DNA of 64,000 bases. It comes from an uncultured bacterium (GTDB lineage: Bacteria > Patescibacteriota > Gracilibacteria > Absconditabacterales > Absconditicoccaceae). Positions 23,340-33,931 of the stretch are shown piece after piece. The translations under genes were made by a program, and so were the position numbers. The DNA lies in NCBI GenBank assembly GCA_946405785.1, contig CAMJIH010000001.1, positions 62,001 to 126,000 on the forward strand, written 5' to 3'. The notes under the pieces were generated by a model. The model made no database searches. It was not told the DNA's origin and was given only the letters and a program-made list of their open reading frames with translations. How positions within the stretch are numbered: position 1 is the first letter of the stretch; every line of letters starts with the position of its first letter.

Positions 23340-23939
23340 CTATGCACCAATCTTATATCTGAAAAGTAAGTATAAAGCTATTCCAATAAATACAAGAGAG
23401 AAAAGCATAACAACAAAACTCTTAACTTGTTCATTTCTAACAGCTTCCTTTAATTTAGAAATTCTTTCTTCTAACTTTTGCTTTTCAATGATAGCTTCTT
23501 GTTTTTCTCTATTATAGTCAGGCAATGCAACCATTGTTTGGATTTTAGTTTCAAGTTCTCAAATTCTTTGTTGAAGCATAAAAATAACTTTATTTTTTTC
23601 TTCAATCATCTTATCTTTTTCCTTGAAGATAAGCATAAATTTATCAATTTTTTCTTCAATTGCTTGATCAATATCAGCTCTAACAGCCATTGTTTTAGCA
23701 CGAGTATCACTAGTAGATGAAGAATCTGATGGTACTTCACTAACTAATTCGCTACTTACTTCTTGGTGTAAAGCAGAGAATTCATTTTTCAAATTCTCAA
23801 TTTCTTCTTTTGCTAAAAGAACTTTGTTAGCAACTTTCTTATAAGAAAGTTTTCCACCTTTAACATATCTATCAATTGTTCTTGTAGATACTCAAAGTTC
23901 AATAGCAGCTTTTTCTCTAGTAATTCAATAAGTTTTCAT
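23340..23939 (-). CDS. HTH DNA-binding protein with coiled coil and C-terminal membrane anchor
   Basis: 199 residues. An N-terminal excisionase/MerR-like helix-turn-helix (about 5-45, with ITREKAAIELGVSTRTIDRYV) is followed by a wing-like GGKLSYKKV segment. A long charged coiled coil (about 45-165) includes a Ser-rich interruption, and one TM helix lies near the C-terminus (VVMLFSLVFIGIALYLLF). A DNA-binding domain tethered to the membrane through a coiled coil resembles the layout of membrane-anchored regulators or chromosome-tethering proteins. It follows two small membrane-protein genes on the same strand, the nearer 25 bases upstream, likely one operon. Confidence 0.75.
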
Positions 23940-23964
23940 CACACATAAAATATCCTAAATAAAA

Positions 23965-24222
23965 TTATAATGGCTTATCCAAATCAAATTTAGATAATTC
24001 AGGCCTCTGCATGTTGCCAAAAAATGACTTAAAGAAAGAAATTAAAAATATTCCTTGCAATAGTCACAAAAAGTTAACAACCAAGACAAGAACCATAGTT
24101 GTTGTCTTCATCCATAAAACAGTTACCTCTCATTTTGAAGAAAGATTTTGGAATCCAATAAGAAGAGCCAATCACAAAAAGACAAAAAACAAAATCAAAT
24201 ATATCCAAAATCACAATTTCAT
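23965..24222 (-). CDS. Small LapA-like membrane protein
   Basis: 85 residues. Two hydrophobic helices (about 5-25 and 42-62) flank a short loop with the pattern GFQNLSSKGEVTVLW, which is how DUF1049/LapA-type proteins look (xxNxxxVxVxxxW). A short charged tail follows. The gene is invisible under the standard code because of TGA glycines. ATG at 24222-24220 overlaps the stop of the upstream gene (TAATG), indicating translational coupling. The role is unknown; LapA relatives take part in envelope biogenesis. Confidence 0.65.
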
Positions 24223-24611
24223 TATTTTAATAGTTTACTAAGTAAAGAATATGCTAAAGATACTACTACAGAGATTATCAACACTCTTACCCAATCTTCA
24301 GAAAGAGTAATAGTAGCAATATCTTTATAATTAGCATTAATATAATATTCAAAGAAATATAATATTCATATGTTAATCACAATAGAGATAAGTCAAAAAC
24401 TTAACCATCTCAAAGGGAAACTCACTAAATTGATAATTTTTTTAAGTCAGAAATTAACAATCCAAAAAATAAAACCAAGTATAAAATAAGCTTCAATTTC
24501 ATTAGCAGTTGAAGTTTGTATAGACATTCAAAAATGATAATAATTCAATCAATACAAAATTCCTGCATTGATAAGAATTGATAATAAGATATCCTTAAGG
24601 AACTTTCGCAT
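24222..24611 (-). CDS. Phage_holin_4-like small membrane protein
   Basis: 129 residues with four hydrophobic segments. It resembles the widespread phage holin family 4 / YvlD-like membrane proteins (short four-TM proteins with LPLRWLSFGL-like centres; here VSFPLRWLSFGLISIVIN). These are usually chromosomal envelope proteins, not phage lysis genes. It is the first gene of a three-gene operon with the LapA-like and membrane-anchored HTH proteins. Confidence 0.7.
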
Positions 24612-24763
24612 CTACACAAAAAATTTAAAAGACATTTAGTCGACACAAATATACACAAGTGTCTACTAATTTCAACTGGATTTTAGTGCAATCCTTACTT
24701 GAAATTCTCCCCTATTTCAATATATACACTTACTAATAATATTTAACCTCTCCTAATATACTT

Positions 24764-25210
24764 GTGATTGAACAAATAAAAGCACAACTATCTCAATCTA
24801 TCAATCTCCAAAATAAAACTGGAGTATTTTTCTCAGCATTCGATGCTCAAGGACAACTTCTAGCATCAAACTGAGTAATAAAAACAGATAGAACATTAGA
24901 GAATATTCTTCAAAGTTTCTACAATGGAATTATACAAAAAATTGAAACCCAAGTAAAAAGTATAATCTTTGATATTGTTGAAGAAATAAGATTACAAAAC
25001 GATCCAAATGCATTAAGAAATATACCTTTAGATCAATACTGATTATTTCTTGTAGAATGAAATGGACAAAATAGTTGAGTATTATTACCTAATACACAAT
25101 GAGCAACAAGAATCCAAGAAGCATTTTGAGCAATAAAAAAGAAATATAATCTTAATGGACAAGTTTCAGTATTTGTATTTAAAACTAAGAAAATCACTGT
25201 TCAACTTTAA
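24764..25210 (+). CDS. Conserved protein of unknown function (148 aa)
   Basis: Not recognised. The predicted start is GTG at 24764; no ATG fits the frame. The protein is soluble with mixed alpha/beta character: a VFFSAFDAQGQLLASNGV strand-turn-strand near the N-terminus, an internal helix, and a C-terminal VSVFVFKTKKITVQL strand. Glycine TGAs occur at four or more places in the frame. It ends 19 bases before a strong terminator and is transcribed alone, divergent from the holin-like operon. Confidence 0.65.
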
Positions 25211-25228
25211 TCAAAAAAAACAATATAA

Positions 25229-25258
25229 AAAAGTAGATAACATGAGTTATCTACTTTT
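25229..25258. terminator. Bidirectional terminator
   Basis: AAAAGTAGATAAC-ATGA-GTTATCTACTTTT, a perfect 13-bp stem between two convergent genes. Confidence 0.85.
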
Positions 25259-25274
25259 CAGTTTAATTAAATTC

Positions 25275-26150
25275 TTATCTTTTATATACTTTTATCTTCC
25301 ATACTCATTCTGGTAAAGCATTTTGTCTTATCCAAGGATTAAGATATCTAATCTCTGCATAAGTATATCATTTGCCTGCAGCCCAAACAGCTAAATCATC
25401 AGTCTTACCAACTTCTACTTCAACAGTATTAGGTGTTGTATATTGACTTCACCACTTACTTACATCAAAATAACGACTAGGATTCTTATACACTTCTTTA
25501 GCAGCTATAATTCTGAAAATATATCTAGAAGTCTCATTATTTAACCAAAGATCATAGAAAGAACTCTGATACTGAGTTGCCATATCTTTAGCAATACCAC
25601 TAATTCCTCTATTATATGAAGCCATAGCTAATGTCCAATTTCAAAATTTCTCATATGCTTTCTTTAAATATTGAATTGCAGCATCTGTAGCTTTTTCAGC
25701 ATTATATCTTTCATCAATATATTCATCAACTCTTAATCAATAAGTTTTAGCTGTTGATGGCATAAATTGCCAAATTCATGCAGCTCATGCAGTACTAACA
25801 GCTGTTTCTCTTAATGAAGATTCAGCAATAGCTAAATAAAAAATATCCAAAGGTAATCATGCAGCTGATAATTTCTTTTCAATCATAGGCCTAAAAATTC
25901 CTGCTCTTTTCCAGTTCATTTGTACTTGAGCTTCATCCAATCTTACAACAGCTAATTCTCTATCAAATCTTTCAATATTAAATTGATGAAGACTATCAAA
26001 AGGAACAGCTTCTCAAGCTAATGTTTGTTTATATAAATCTGATCAAAAAAGACTCCATCAGAATGCATATTGCATTATTCCTATTGTTCATAGACCAAGA
26101 ACAACTAATGCAGTCATAATAAAACTTTTTTTTCTAATCATTGTTTTCAT
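25275..26150 (-). CDS. Membrane-anchored lytic transglycosylase (SLT/MltD type)
   Basis: 291 residues with an N-terminal TM anchor (about 8-32) and an SLT lysozyme-like domain. The catalytic Glu is in FYLAIAESSLRETAVS. The conserved GAAGIWQFMPSTAKTYGL and AMASYNRGISGI follow, all standard SLT motifs. A C-terminal LysM-like tail (GKGYTYAEIRYLNPWI) follows. The enzyme cleaves peptidoglycan MurNAc-GlcNAc bonds to give anhydro ends, in wall growth or insertion of envelope machines. The SLH-protein gene lies 23 bases upstream on the same strand, so the two may be co-transcribed. Confidence 0.9.
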
Positions 26151-26173
26151 CACCTAAACACAAAAATATAAAA

Positions 26174-28093
26174 CTATAATTGAACAAGATTATACCATGC
26201 TGTTGTATTTTTACTTTCTTTTACGTTCCATGTTTGAGCAGGTTCTGTTAGTCTAATAGTTCATTGAATAATATTACCATTAGATGCAATAAAGTTTACT
26301 GTTCAAACTTTAGCATCAGTGGCAAAATCATATAAATCACCATACCAAACAAAACTTTCATCTCAAATATCAAATACTGTCATAGCAGTCTTTTTTAACA
26401 TATATCTAACTCATAATAATTCTAGATATCCTTCTTGAAAGAATTGATTCTTTAGAAGATTGCCATCAAGTAAAACTGCATAAGAGTTATCAATATCTCA
26501 TGAAGCAAATCCTCAATCACTATTCTTTACAGAGGAAAGAATCTCATTTTTTAAACTTCAAGTATTTAATCAAGTATTGATAGTATGTTTTAATTGAAAT
26601 CTATAAAACAAAAGTGCTGCTTCATATCTTGTAAGAGATCCTTCAAATGAATTAATATCTCATTTATCTAAAATTCATAGCTCTCCTGCTTTAATAAAAT
26701 AATTAGCCCACCAAGGATTAGTTGTTTCATCCAAACGTTTTCCTTCATATAATCTTATTAACATAGTAATAAATTGAGATTTAGTCATAACAGCATTAGG
26801 AGAGAATTTTCAGTTAGCTCATTGCATTAATCATAATTGACATACTTCTTTTATACTATTTACTAAATTAGGATCAGCATCTTTCAAATCAGTAAAATCA
26901 CAAGATGGATTTTCTTCTAATGGTGTTGTATAACCAAGAGCTTTAGCAAATTGTAAGAACATTTTAGCTGCCTGTTCTCTTGTTAAATATTCAAATGGCA
27001 TATAAGAATTAATATCTTTTGCAGTTGTTAACCCATTATCTCTCATCCAATTAATAGCTTCTACAACTTCTGGACTATTTAAAATACTTAATGAAGTTGT
27101 TGGTCAGAAATCAACTCATGACAAAACTCAAGAATAATCTTTCTCTTCAGTTTGTTGATTATTTGTTGTATTCTCTGTTGTTTGAGTTTGTTTATTGCTC
27201 TCTTCTGGAACATAACTAATAGGATTCTGATTAATAAGAGATAGTTGTTGTTTTGCAGCACTATTAAGATTTGCATCTAATACAATCTTCTTAAATCTAT
27301 AAATTAATAATGCAATTTCTCTTCTAGTTACAGGTCTATCTAAGCTATTAACATCAGATTCATTACTTAAAGCAATACTCTTAGCTTTTACAAAATAAAG
27401 AGTCCACCATGGAGTAAAATCTTCACTACTCAAACCTCATTCTAAGATTCTTATCAACACAGTTAAAGCTTCTGCTTTACTCAATGATTTCTGAGCTAAG
27501 AAACTACCATTACTTCATCTAAAGATTCAATATGAACAAGTATCTGTTATATATGAAGCTAATGATGAATCAAAAGTATCAGCATCTGAGAAACTACAAC
27601 TAGTATTTTTTACATCCTTAGGATATCCTAAAATAATATAAGCTTGACCAATAATTTTAGCAGCTTCTTCTCTTAATAATGGATCATCAGGTCTATAATC
27701 TGTTAAATTATCATATTTTGTTAATCCATTATTATACATCCAATAAAGTGCTTTATCTATTTCCTCTCCTCATTCTAATTCTGCATAAAGAGTACTATTT
27801 TTTTCTTCTTCATTAGAAGATGTTTCAGTAGTTTCAATAGTAGTTACTTCATTAGCACCAGTTGAAACAACTTCTGAAACGCTTCCTGTAGAACTTTCAG
27901 AAACACTGCCACTAGCATTTTCACTAGCTGCTTTTAATGCATCTAAATCTAAATTCTGATCTCAAGATTGTATAATAATTTTCTTAGTAGCAGCATCGAT
28001 AATAACTTTCTGTCCTTCGGCATAAGTTGAAACTCAGAAATATAAACCAGAGAAAAAGCATAAAGCTATCATAATTTTTATTGTTGTTTTCAT
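26174..28093 (-). CDS. S-layer homology (SLH) domain surface protein
   Basis: 639 residues with a signal peptide (MIALCFFSGLYFWVSTYA) and a Ser/Thr/Glu-rich linker. Two blocks of SLH repeats follow, about 110-290 and 330-510, each with the pattern A-x-x-W-M-(Y/R)-(N/D)-N-G-L-T, then (L/T)-R-E-(E/Q)-A-A-K-(I/M). A C-terminal beta-rich domain of about 110 residues lies beyond. SLH domains bind pyruvylated wall polymers; the pyruvyl transferase at 8459 may supply that ligand. The start has a strong Shine-Dalgarno (GGAGG, eight bases before ATG), unusual in this window, and a roughly 140-base leader with a hairpin. High expression is likely. Confidence 0.9.
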
Positions 28094-28176
28094 TTTCTAA
28101 TCCTCCAAAAATAAAAAGAAGAATATTCTTATAAAGATTAATAATATAACTGTCCTTTTCAAGTAAAAAGAAAAGA

Positions 28177-28194
28177 GGGTGATTATTCTCACCC
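28177..28194 (-). terminator. Attenuator-like hairpin in SLH gene leader
   Basis: On the minus strand GGGTGA-GAATAA-TCACCC followed by TCTTTTCTTTTT. It lies within the leader between promoter and start codon, so it could stop or stabilise the transcript. A second weak hairpin (TCCTCA/TGAGGA type) is at about 28220-28238. The gap 28094-28414 holds no gene that I can see. Confidence 0.5.
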
Positions 28195-28245
28195 CCCATA
28201 TATAGATTGGATTGGATATTTCCCCTCACTTTTGAGGACAACAAG

Positions 28246-28273
28246 AATATAATGATATAAAATAAAAAGTCAA
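28246..28273 (-). promoter_or_regulatory. Promoter of the SLH-protein gene
   Basis: Minus-strand TTGACT (28273-28268), 16-bp spacer, TATATT (28251-28246). Shares the CTCTTGACTTTT context with the promoter near 17245. Confidence 0.65.
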
Positions 28274-28414
28274 GAGTATTTGATATATACCAAAAATATG
28301 AGAAAAAGATTATTAAAACTAATTAATTTAAATCACAAATTATAACTACAGCTATTGATTTTTTTAAAATCTTTTCTAAGATAAAGAAAGTTTTATTTAT
28401 TATCCTATATAATA

Positions 28415-29020
28415 ATGAAACAAGTACTGTACATCCACTGATGAACATTAGCCAAAAATAATGATGAGCTTTATGAAACCATGAAAAATTGGGAGATAAA
28501 TCCTTTTGAAGAAAAAAAGAGATGGAGAAAAACTTTAGAAAAAGAACTTCCTGAATATCAAGTTATCAAACCTGAAATGCCAAATAAAGAAATGGCATGT
28601 TATAAAATCTGGAAACTACGATTTGAAAAGCATTTTCCTTATCTAACAGGAGAGGAAATTATTCTTGTTGGACATTCTCTTTGAGCAATGTTTTTATTAA
28701 AATATCTTAGTGAAAATAAGTTTCCTAAAAAGATTAACCAACTTCATTTTGTATCAGCTGCTATAGATGATCAATGACTTCCAGAATGAGATAATTATCT
28801 TTGAGACTTTGAATGTAAAAAAGAAAACATAAAAACGATCCAAGATCAATGTGATAAAATATGGATCTGGCATTCAAAAGACGATCCTGTAGTTCCATTC
28901 AGTCATAGTGAAAGACTAGCAAAAGAACTTCCAAACGCGAATTACATGATTTTTGAAGACAGGCAACATTTCAATCAAGAACATTTTCCAGAACTTATTG
29001 AAACAATAAAAAATAATTAA
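28415..29020 (+). CDS. RBBP9/YdeN-like serine hydrolase
   Basis: A 201-residue alpha/beta hydrolase. The N-terminus VLYIHGGTLAKNND has the oxyanion HGG (both Gly as TGA). The nucleophile elbow is GHSLGAMFLLKYL, and the acid and base lie in WHSKDDPVVPFSHS and DRQHFN. Size and motif spacing match the RBBP9/YdeN family of small serine hydrolases. The natural substrate is unknown, as for most of the family. It is flanked by divergent and downstream intergenic regions and seems to be a single-gene unit. Confidence 0.85.
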
Positions 29021-29167
29021 AAAAATGCTTTTCAAAAAAAAGAGGTTATAAAACATAGGTATAAAGCCAACTTTTTAGAGCAAAAATGCGATTTCTCTTG
29101 ATTTTTTTTGATTTTTGACTATATTGCGCCGCGTTTTATTTAAGATAAAAGAAAAAGTCATAAAATT

Positions 29168-29196
29168 TTGTGTTTTTCCCCCTTTTGGAGTATAAT
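29168..29196 (+). promoter_or_regulatory. Promoter upstream of the KH-domain ATPase
   Basis: TTGTGT (29168-29173), 17-bp spacer, TATAAT (29191-29196); start codon 38 bases downstream. The remaining gap sequence 29021-29167 is AT-rich with no gene seen. Confidence 0.6.
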
Positions 29197-29234
29197 TACA
29201 ATGAATATGACTTTTATCTTTTGAAACAAAAATT

Positions 29235-30671
29235 ATGACAGAACAAATTATTGGAAATTCAGTGCTTGATAAATACTTTGATGAGACAACAATGTCTCTT
29301 CATCTAAAAGTAAACAGACCTATTTTAAGAAAGAAGTGAACTCCTGGAAACTGGAATCCTGTTGTTGATCCTAATGAGATTATGACAAAGGAAATGTTTG
29401 ATGATCTCATTGATCAACTTTTTAAAGAAGTTGAAAATAGAGATGATGCTTTCTTAGAAATTAATAGAGAACTATCTAAAGTACTTCAAATTGGTCCATA
29501 TAGAATTGTTATCGTATATCCTGCTCTTTCAGATGGATTAGAACTTACAGCAGTTAAGCCTGTAAAGAAGATGACAATCGAAGAATATAATCTTGATAAA
29601 GACTTATTTGATTTATTAAGAAATAAATCAAAAGGTATTCTTGTATCTTGAGCTCCAGGTAGTGGTAAATCAACATTTACTGCAGCATTAATTGAATTAT
29701 ATCATAAAGATAATCATATTATCAAGACTATTGAATCTCCAAGAGATCTTATGCTAGATGAAGATATTGTTCAATACTCATTCACATATGGAAGTCATGA
29801 TGAAGTAAGAGATATTCTCCTACTTTCAAGACCTGATTATACTATCTATGATGAAGTAAGAAATAAACCAGATTTCGAACTTTATAAAGATCTTAGACTT
29901 ACTTGAATTGGACTTGTTGGAGTTATCCACGCAACAAAACCAGTTGATAGTATCCAAAGATTTATTGGAAGTATCGAAATGGGTATTATCCCTCAAGTTA
30001 TTGATACTGTAATCTTTATTGAAGGATGAAAAATTACTGAAGTATTACAACTAGAACTTACTGCTAAAGTACCTGATGGTATGCTTTCAGAAGAACTTGC
30101 TAGACCAGTAATTGTAGTATCAAGTTTCATTCAAAAGAAACCATTATATGAAATCTATACCTTTGGAGAACAAGTTGTAGTAATGCCTATTGGTTATGAA
30201 GAAGATTGATCTCCAAAGACACCAGCAAAACAACAAATAGTATCATCATATGCTAAAGAAGGAATCCAAAGAAAATTACAACAATTGCTACCATGTGATT
30301 TCCATCTTAGCGTAAAATGAAATGAAATAGATCTCTATATTCCTGAATATTATAAAGGTAAAATTATAGGAAAATGAGGTAGTGCAATAACAAATCTAGA
30401 AAAAGAAATTGGTCTTTGAATTCATGTAAGAACATTTAATGAATTACCTCTTCTAGATGTTAAAGTAGATATTGCATGAGGAGAAAGAAAGAATGAACCA
30501 CTTATTATCTCTTTACCAGAAAGCTTTAGAAACAAAACAGTTCCACTTCTTGTAGATGATGGATTAATCTATGCTAAAGCAGATAATAATGCGAACATTG
30601 TTATTAATAGCAGACAAACATCATCATTAATAAAAAGAAAAGGATTTGTTGTGGTAAACACAGAAGAATAA
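29235..30671 (+). CDS. PilT-like P-loop ATPase with C-terminal KH domain
   Basis: A 478-residue ATPase of the VirB11/PilT class. Walker A is SGAPGSGKST (about 138-147), an IESPRDLML segment follows the P-loop, the Walker B-like sequence is PDYTIYDEVRN, and VGVIHATKPVDSIQRFIG is the His-box. A KH RNA-binding domain follows at about 360-420 (YIPEYYKGKIIGKGGSAITNLEKEIG, with GxxG as GKGG), then a short basic tail. Archaea and some bacteria have PIN-ATPase-KH proteins of this type; here the N-terminal PIN nuclease domain is absent. RNA-linked work is therefore more likely than pilus retraction. pyk follows after 26 bases. Confidence 0.85.
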
Positions 30672-30697
30672 ATTTTATTTAAAAATATATCATTTCA

Positions 30698-32104
30698 ATG
30701 AACAACTTCAGATTTACAAAAATTATTGCTGGAGTAAGTCCTACTCTTGCCAAAGAAACTGTGCTTTCAAAAGTTATTAACATGGTTGATGCCTTTAGAA
30801 TTACTCTTTCAAAAGGATACGATGACAACAACAAAAAATACATAGATACATTAATGAAACTTGATAACAGTAAAACAGTTATTCTTGAGACAAAGTGAAT
30901 TGATATAAGAATTAAAAATACAGGAGATATTGCAGTAAAAAAATGAGAAACTTGGACTGCAGAATTTTCTGATTATGCACAAGAAGGAACAACAAAAATC
31001 TATATAGATTATCCTGAACTATGAAATGTTAAAGAAGGAACCGTAATTACATGTCAACAAAGTAAAGTTCAATTTAAAATAAAATCTACAAAAGACGATA
31101 CAGCTGAAGTAGAAATCATTGATGCTGGTAAAGGTAAAATCATTCAATATGACAGAATCCTTTGTAGAGAATTAAATAACTTTGATGAAGATGAAATCTC
31201 AGAAAAAGATAAAAAAGATATTCTTCGAGGATTAGAATATGGTTCTCACGTATTAGGAGTATCATGTACTAATTCAGCAAATCATATTAAGAGTGCTAGA
31301 GAATTCCTAGAAAACAATAATGCTAAAGATATGAAAATCTTTGCAAAGATTGAAACAGAAAACGGATTAAAGAACTTAGACGAAATCATCGCAGCTGCTG
31401 ATGGTATTATCTTCGGATTTGATGCATTTCCTTCTCTTAAAAAGAATGATGTAATTGATGTTATTAGAAAAGTTAAAAATGAAGGTAAACCTATTCTCTT
31501 AACAAAAGTTGCTGTAGAATATGGACAAGATTTTGAAAAAGCTTTCTGAGAAGAAATATTAGACTTCAGTAAAGAAGCTGTTGATGGAATTATGCTTGAA
31601 ACATTCCTTATCGAAGAAGAAGTATTTGATGCTATCGAAAAGACTGGTAATATTCTTTCAGATATCGAAACAAAACTTAATGATAAAGTACTTGAAAGAT
31701 TTGAAAAAGAATGAGATTTTGAAGTAAGAGATTATATTATCTATAACGCATTCAGAAGTTGAAATGAACTTTGAATCAAAACTGCTATCTGTTTTACAGA
31801 AAACGGATATACAGCATCTAGATTCTCATCATTAGCTCCAAGAATTCCTGTTATTACATTTACTCAATCAAAAGAAACTTACAGATATTTAAGTCTCGTT
31901 TGGTGAGTTAAAGGATATAAGATATCTCAATCATTCAACTATGAGAACTTAAAAAAGATCTGAAAAGAAATGATTAGAATGATTTTTAAAGGAAACATCT
32001 CACTTGATGATAAAATTCTTATTCTTCAAGCAAATGAAACAATTAATACTGAAAAATGAGATATGATTAACGGTATTGAACTATATAATTTCAAAAATAT
32101 CTAA
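30698..32104 (+). CDS. pyk: Divergent pyruvate kinase
   Basis: A 468-residue pyruvate kinase homologue, which in the family makes pyruvate and ATP from phosphoenolpyruvate. Conserved elements are N-terminal FTKIIAGVSPTL, ITLSKGYDD (replacing the usual NFSHG), ILETKGIDIRI (usual LDTKGPEIR), and the catalytic lysine region KIFAKIETENGLKNLDEII. The usual GDLG metal/substrate loop is changed to ADGIIFGFDAFPSL. A C-terminal domain with TENGYTASRFSSLAPRIPVI (usual TxSGxTAxxxSxxRPxxPI) is present. Overall order and length fit, but the altered active-site loop leaves activity open. It ends with a clear terminator. Confidence 0.85.
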
Positions 32105-32105
32105 T

Positions 32106-32131
32106 AAAAATAGGAGTTCGCTCCTATTTTT
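32106..32131 (+). terminator. Terminator after pyk
   Basis: AAAAATAGGAG-TTCG-CTCCTATTTTT followed by further T residues. The tetraloop is UUCG. Confidence 0.9.
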
Positions 32132-32173
32132 TTTATTAAAAAAATTTTTTAACTCAATTTCTATGCTTTAATA

Positions 32174-32201
32174 TTGAAAATAAAAGCTGAATCGCTATCT
32201 T
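32174..32201 (+). promoter_or_regulatory. Candidate promoter of efp
   Basis: TTGAAA (32174-32179), 16-bp spacer, TATCTT (32196-32201). A second possibility is TTGAAT (32207-32212) with TATAGT (32228-32233), spacer 15, which would make the efp transcript nearly leaderless. Confidence 0.4.
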
Positions 32202-32236
32202 ACTAATTGAATTTTTTTAAATTTTGTTATAGTCAC

Positions 32237-32791
32237 ATGGTAAAAATAGATGCTTCAAAAGTAAAAAAATGAACTGTTCTAGAAATGGACGGGCAACTTT
32301 TCGTAGTATTAGATCTTTCTTTCATGCAAATGCAACAAAGACAAGGTTCTTATACTTATAAAGTTAGAAATTTAGCAACTAATGGAGTTCAAAACGTAAC
32401 AGTTAAATCAGGAATTACATTGGATCAAGCTGAAATTTCTACACAAAACGCTGTATATCTTTACAACACAGGAGATACTTACTCTTTCATGGAAAATGAT
32501 ACATGAGAGATTCACGAAATCCAAGCTGATACTATTGAAGATATTACAGGATACCTTAAAGATAATCTAGATGTATATCTACAAATCTATAACGGAAATG
32601 TAATCAACGTTATCCTTCCTTCAACTATTACTTATGTAATTAAAGATACAGTTCCTGGAATTAAAGGAAATAGAGCTCAATCAGGAACAAAACCTGCTAC
32701 TCTTGAAACAGGTATGGAAATCCAAGTTCCTTTACATAAAGAAATTGGAGACACTGTAACACTTAATACATTAACTGGAGGTGTTAGCTAA
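32237..32791 (+). CDS. efp: Translation elongation factor P
   Basis: 184 residues, normal EF-P length, three beta-barrel domains. KGTVLEMDGQLFVVLDL starts domain I, and the C-terminal GMEIQVPLHKEIGDTVTLNT matches the EF-P signature region. EF-P relieves ribosome stalling at polyproline. The domain I loop tip, which carries the modified Lys in E. coli or Arg in others, reads QMQQRQGSYTYKVRN. There is no Lys at the tip; Arg or Gln occupies it, so lysylation of the EpmA type is unlikely. Confidence 0.93.
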
Positions 32792-32813
32792 TATATAAGA
32801 AATATTTTTTGTT

Positions 32814-32840
32814 AAGAGGAGCTCTTCATGAACTCCTCTT
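32814..32840 (+). terminator. Terminator after efp
   Basis: AAGAGGAG / CTCCTCTT stem with an 11-base loop followed by a short T run. Confidence 0.6.
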
Positions 32841-32893
32841 TTCAAATGAAAAGAATTCCTTATAACAAAAAAGAATTTATATATCAAAAATAG

Positions 32894-33928
32894 ATGAAGC
32901 TCTGTTTTGCACCAATGGATTGAATTACTAACTGAGCAACTCGTTATATAACCGAGAATATTTTTGAGCAATATAAAGAAAAAGAAGATACACTACAAAC
33001 ACGAACAGAATTTATGAACGCAGATGGATTTGTTATTAACCCATGATGAGTAGCGAAACACCTTCTAACAATCCAAACAAAAAACAAACCAATAGCTCAA
33101 CTCTTTTGATGAAGAAAAGAAAATCTATTAAAAGCTACTTCACTATTAATAGAAAATTTCAAAGAAAATTTTTCTTGAATAGAATTAAATACATGATGTC
33201 CATCGAATACGGTTATGAAATGTTGAGGAGGAAGTGATATGCTAAAACATAGACCAGAAACTTTAGATATTATTAAAGAACTTTCAAACATTCTAAAAGA
33301 CTCTTGATTGACATTCTCTGTCAAATCCAGAGCTGGATTAAATGAAGAAGATAAAAAAGAACAACTTTGATTCTTAATTGAAGTCTCTAAATATACAGAT
33401 CTTTTAACTGTCCACTGAAGAACATTAAAGCAACTCTACATGTGAGAAGCAGACTTTTATTTTATTAAAAAAGTAAAAAAAGAAGCATCTTGTCCAGTAA
33501 TAGCTAATGGATGAATTACTAGCTATGAACAAGCATCAGAAAAATTTAAAGACTTTAATTGAATAATGATTGGTCAATGAGCTATAGGAAATCCTTGGAT
33601 ATTTACTAAACATCAACCAACATTAGACGAAAAAATAGACACAATAAAAAAACATTTATCATTAATGATAACAACAGAATTTCGGTTTGAAAAATATATT
33701 AAACCAATGAAGAACTATACATTTCCACAACCTACTATTAAAGAATTAGAACATTTAGAAAAAGGCATTGATTATAATACTCCTTATCATTCAATTGTTG
33801 AATTTAGAAAATATGCATTCCAATATCTAAAAGGAATACCATGTTCTCGTGAAATAAAACAATGAATACTCCAAAAGAAGACATTCAACGAAATGTTAGA
33901 AATTTTATCTCTATTAAAGAATAAGTAA
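32894..33928 (+). CDS. dus: tRNA-dihydrouridine synthase
   Basis: A 344-residue FMN enzyme that reduces uridines in tRNA D-loops. The N-terminus CFAPMDGITNGATR matches the Dus start (APMxGxTxxxxR). The catalytic Cys is in GIELNTGCPSNTVMKCGGGSDML, the usual N-x-G-C-P. SVKSRAG, TVHGRTLKQLYMG and VIANGGITSYEQA follow, all standard FMN/tRNA-binding signatures. Most of these glycines are TGA. It is separated by 3 bases from the priA fragment, so the two form an operon. Confidence 0.92.
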
Positions 33929-33931
33929 TAG

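Noticed and set aside
24222-24611. A phage holin.
   Set aside because: The family-4 holin-like proteins are mostly chromosomal envelope proteins, and no lysis or phage genes are near; the transglycosylase at 25275 is of cell-wall type.
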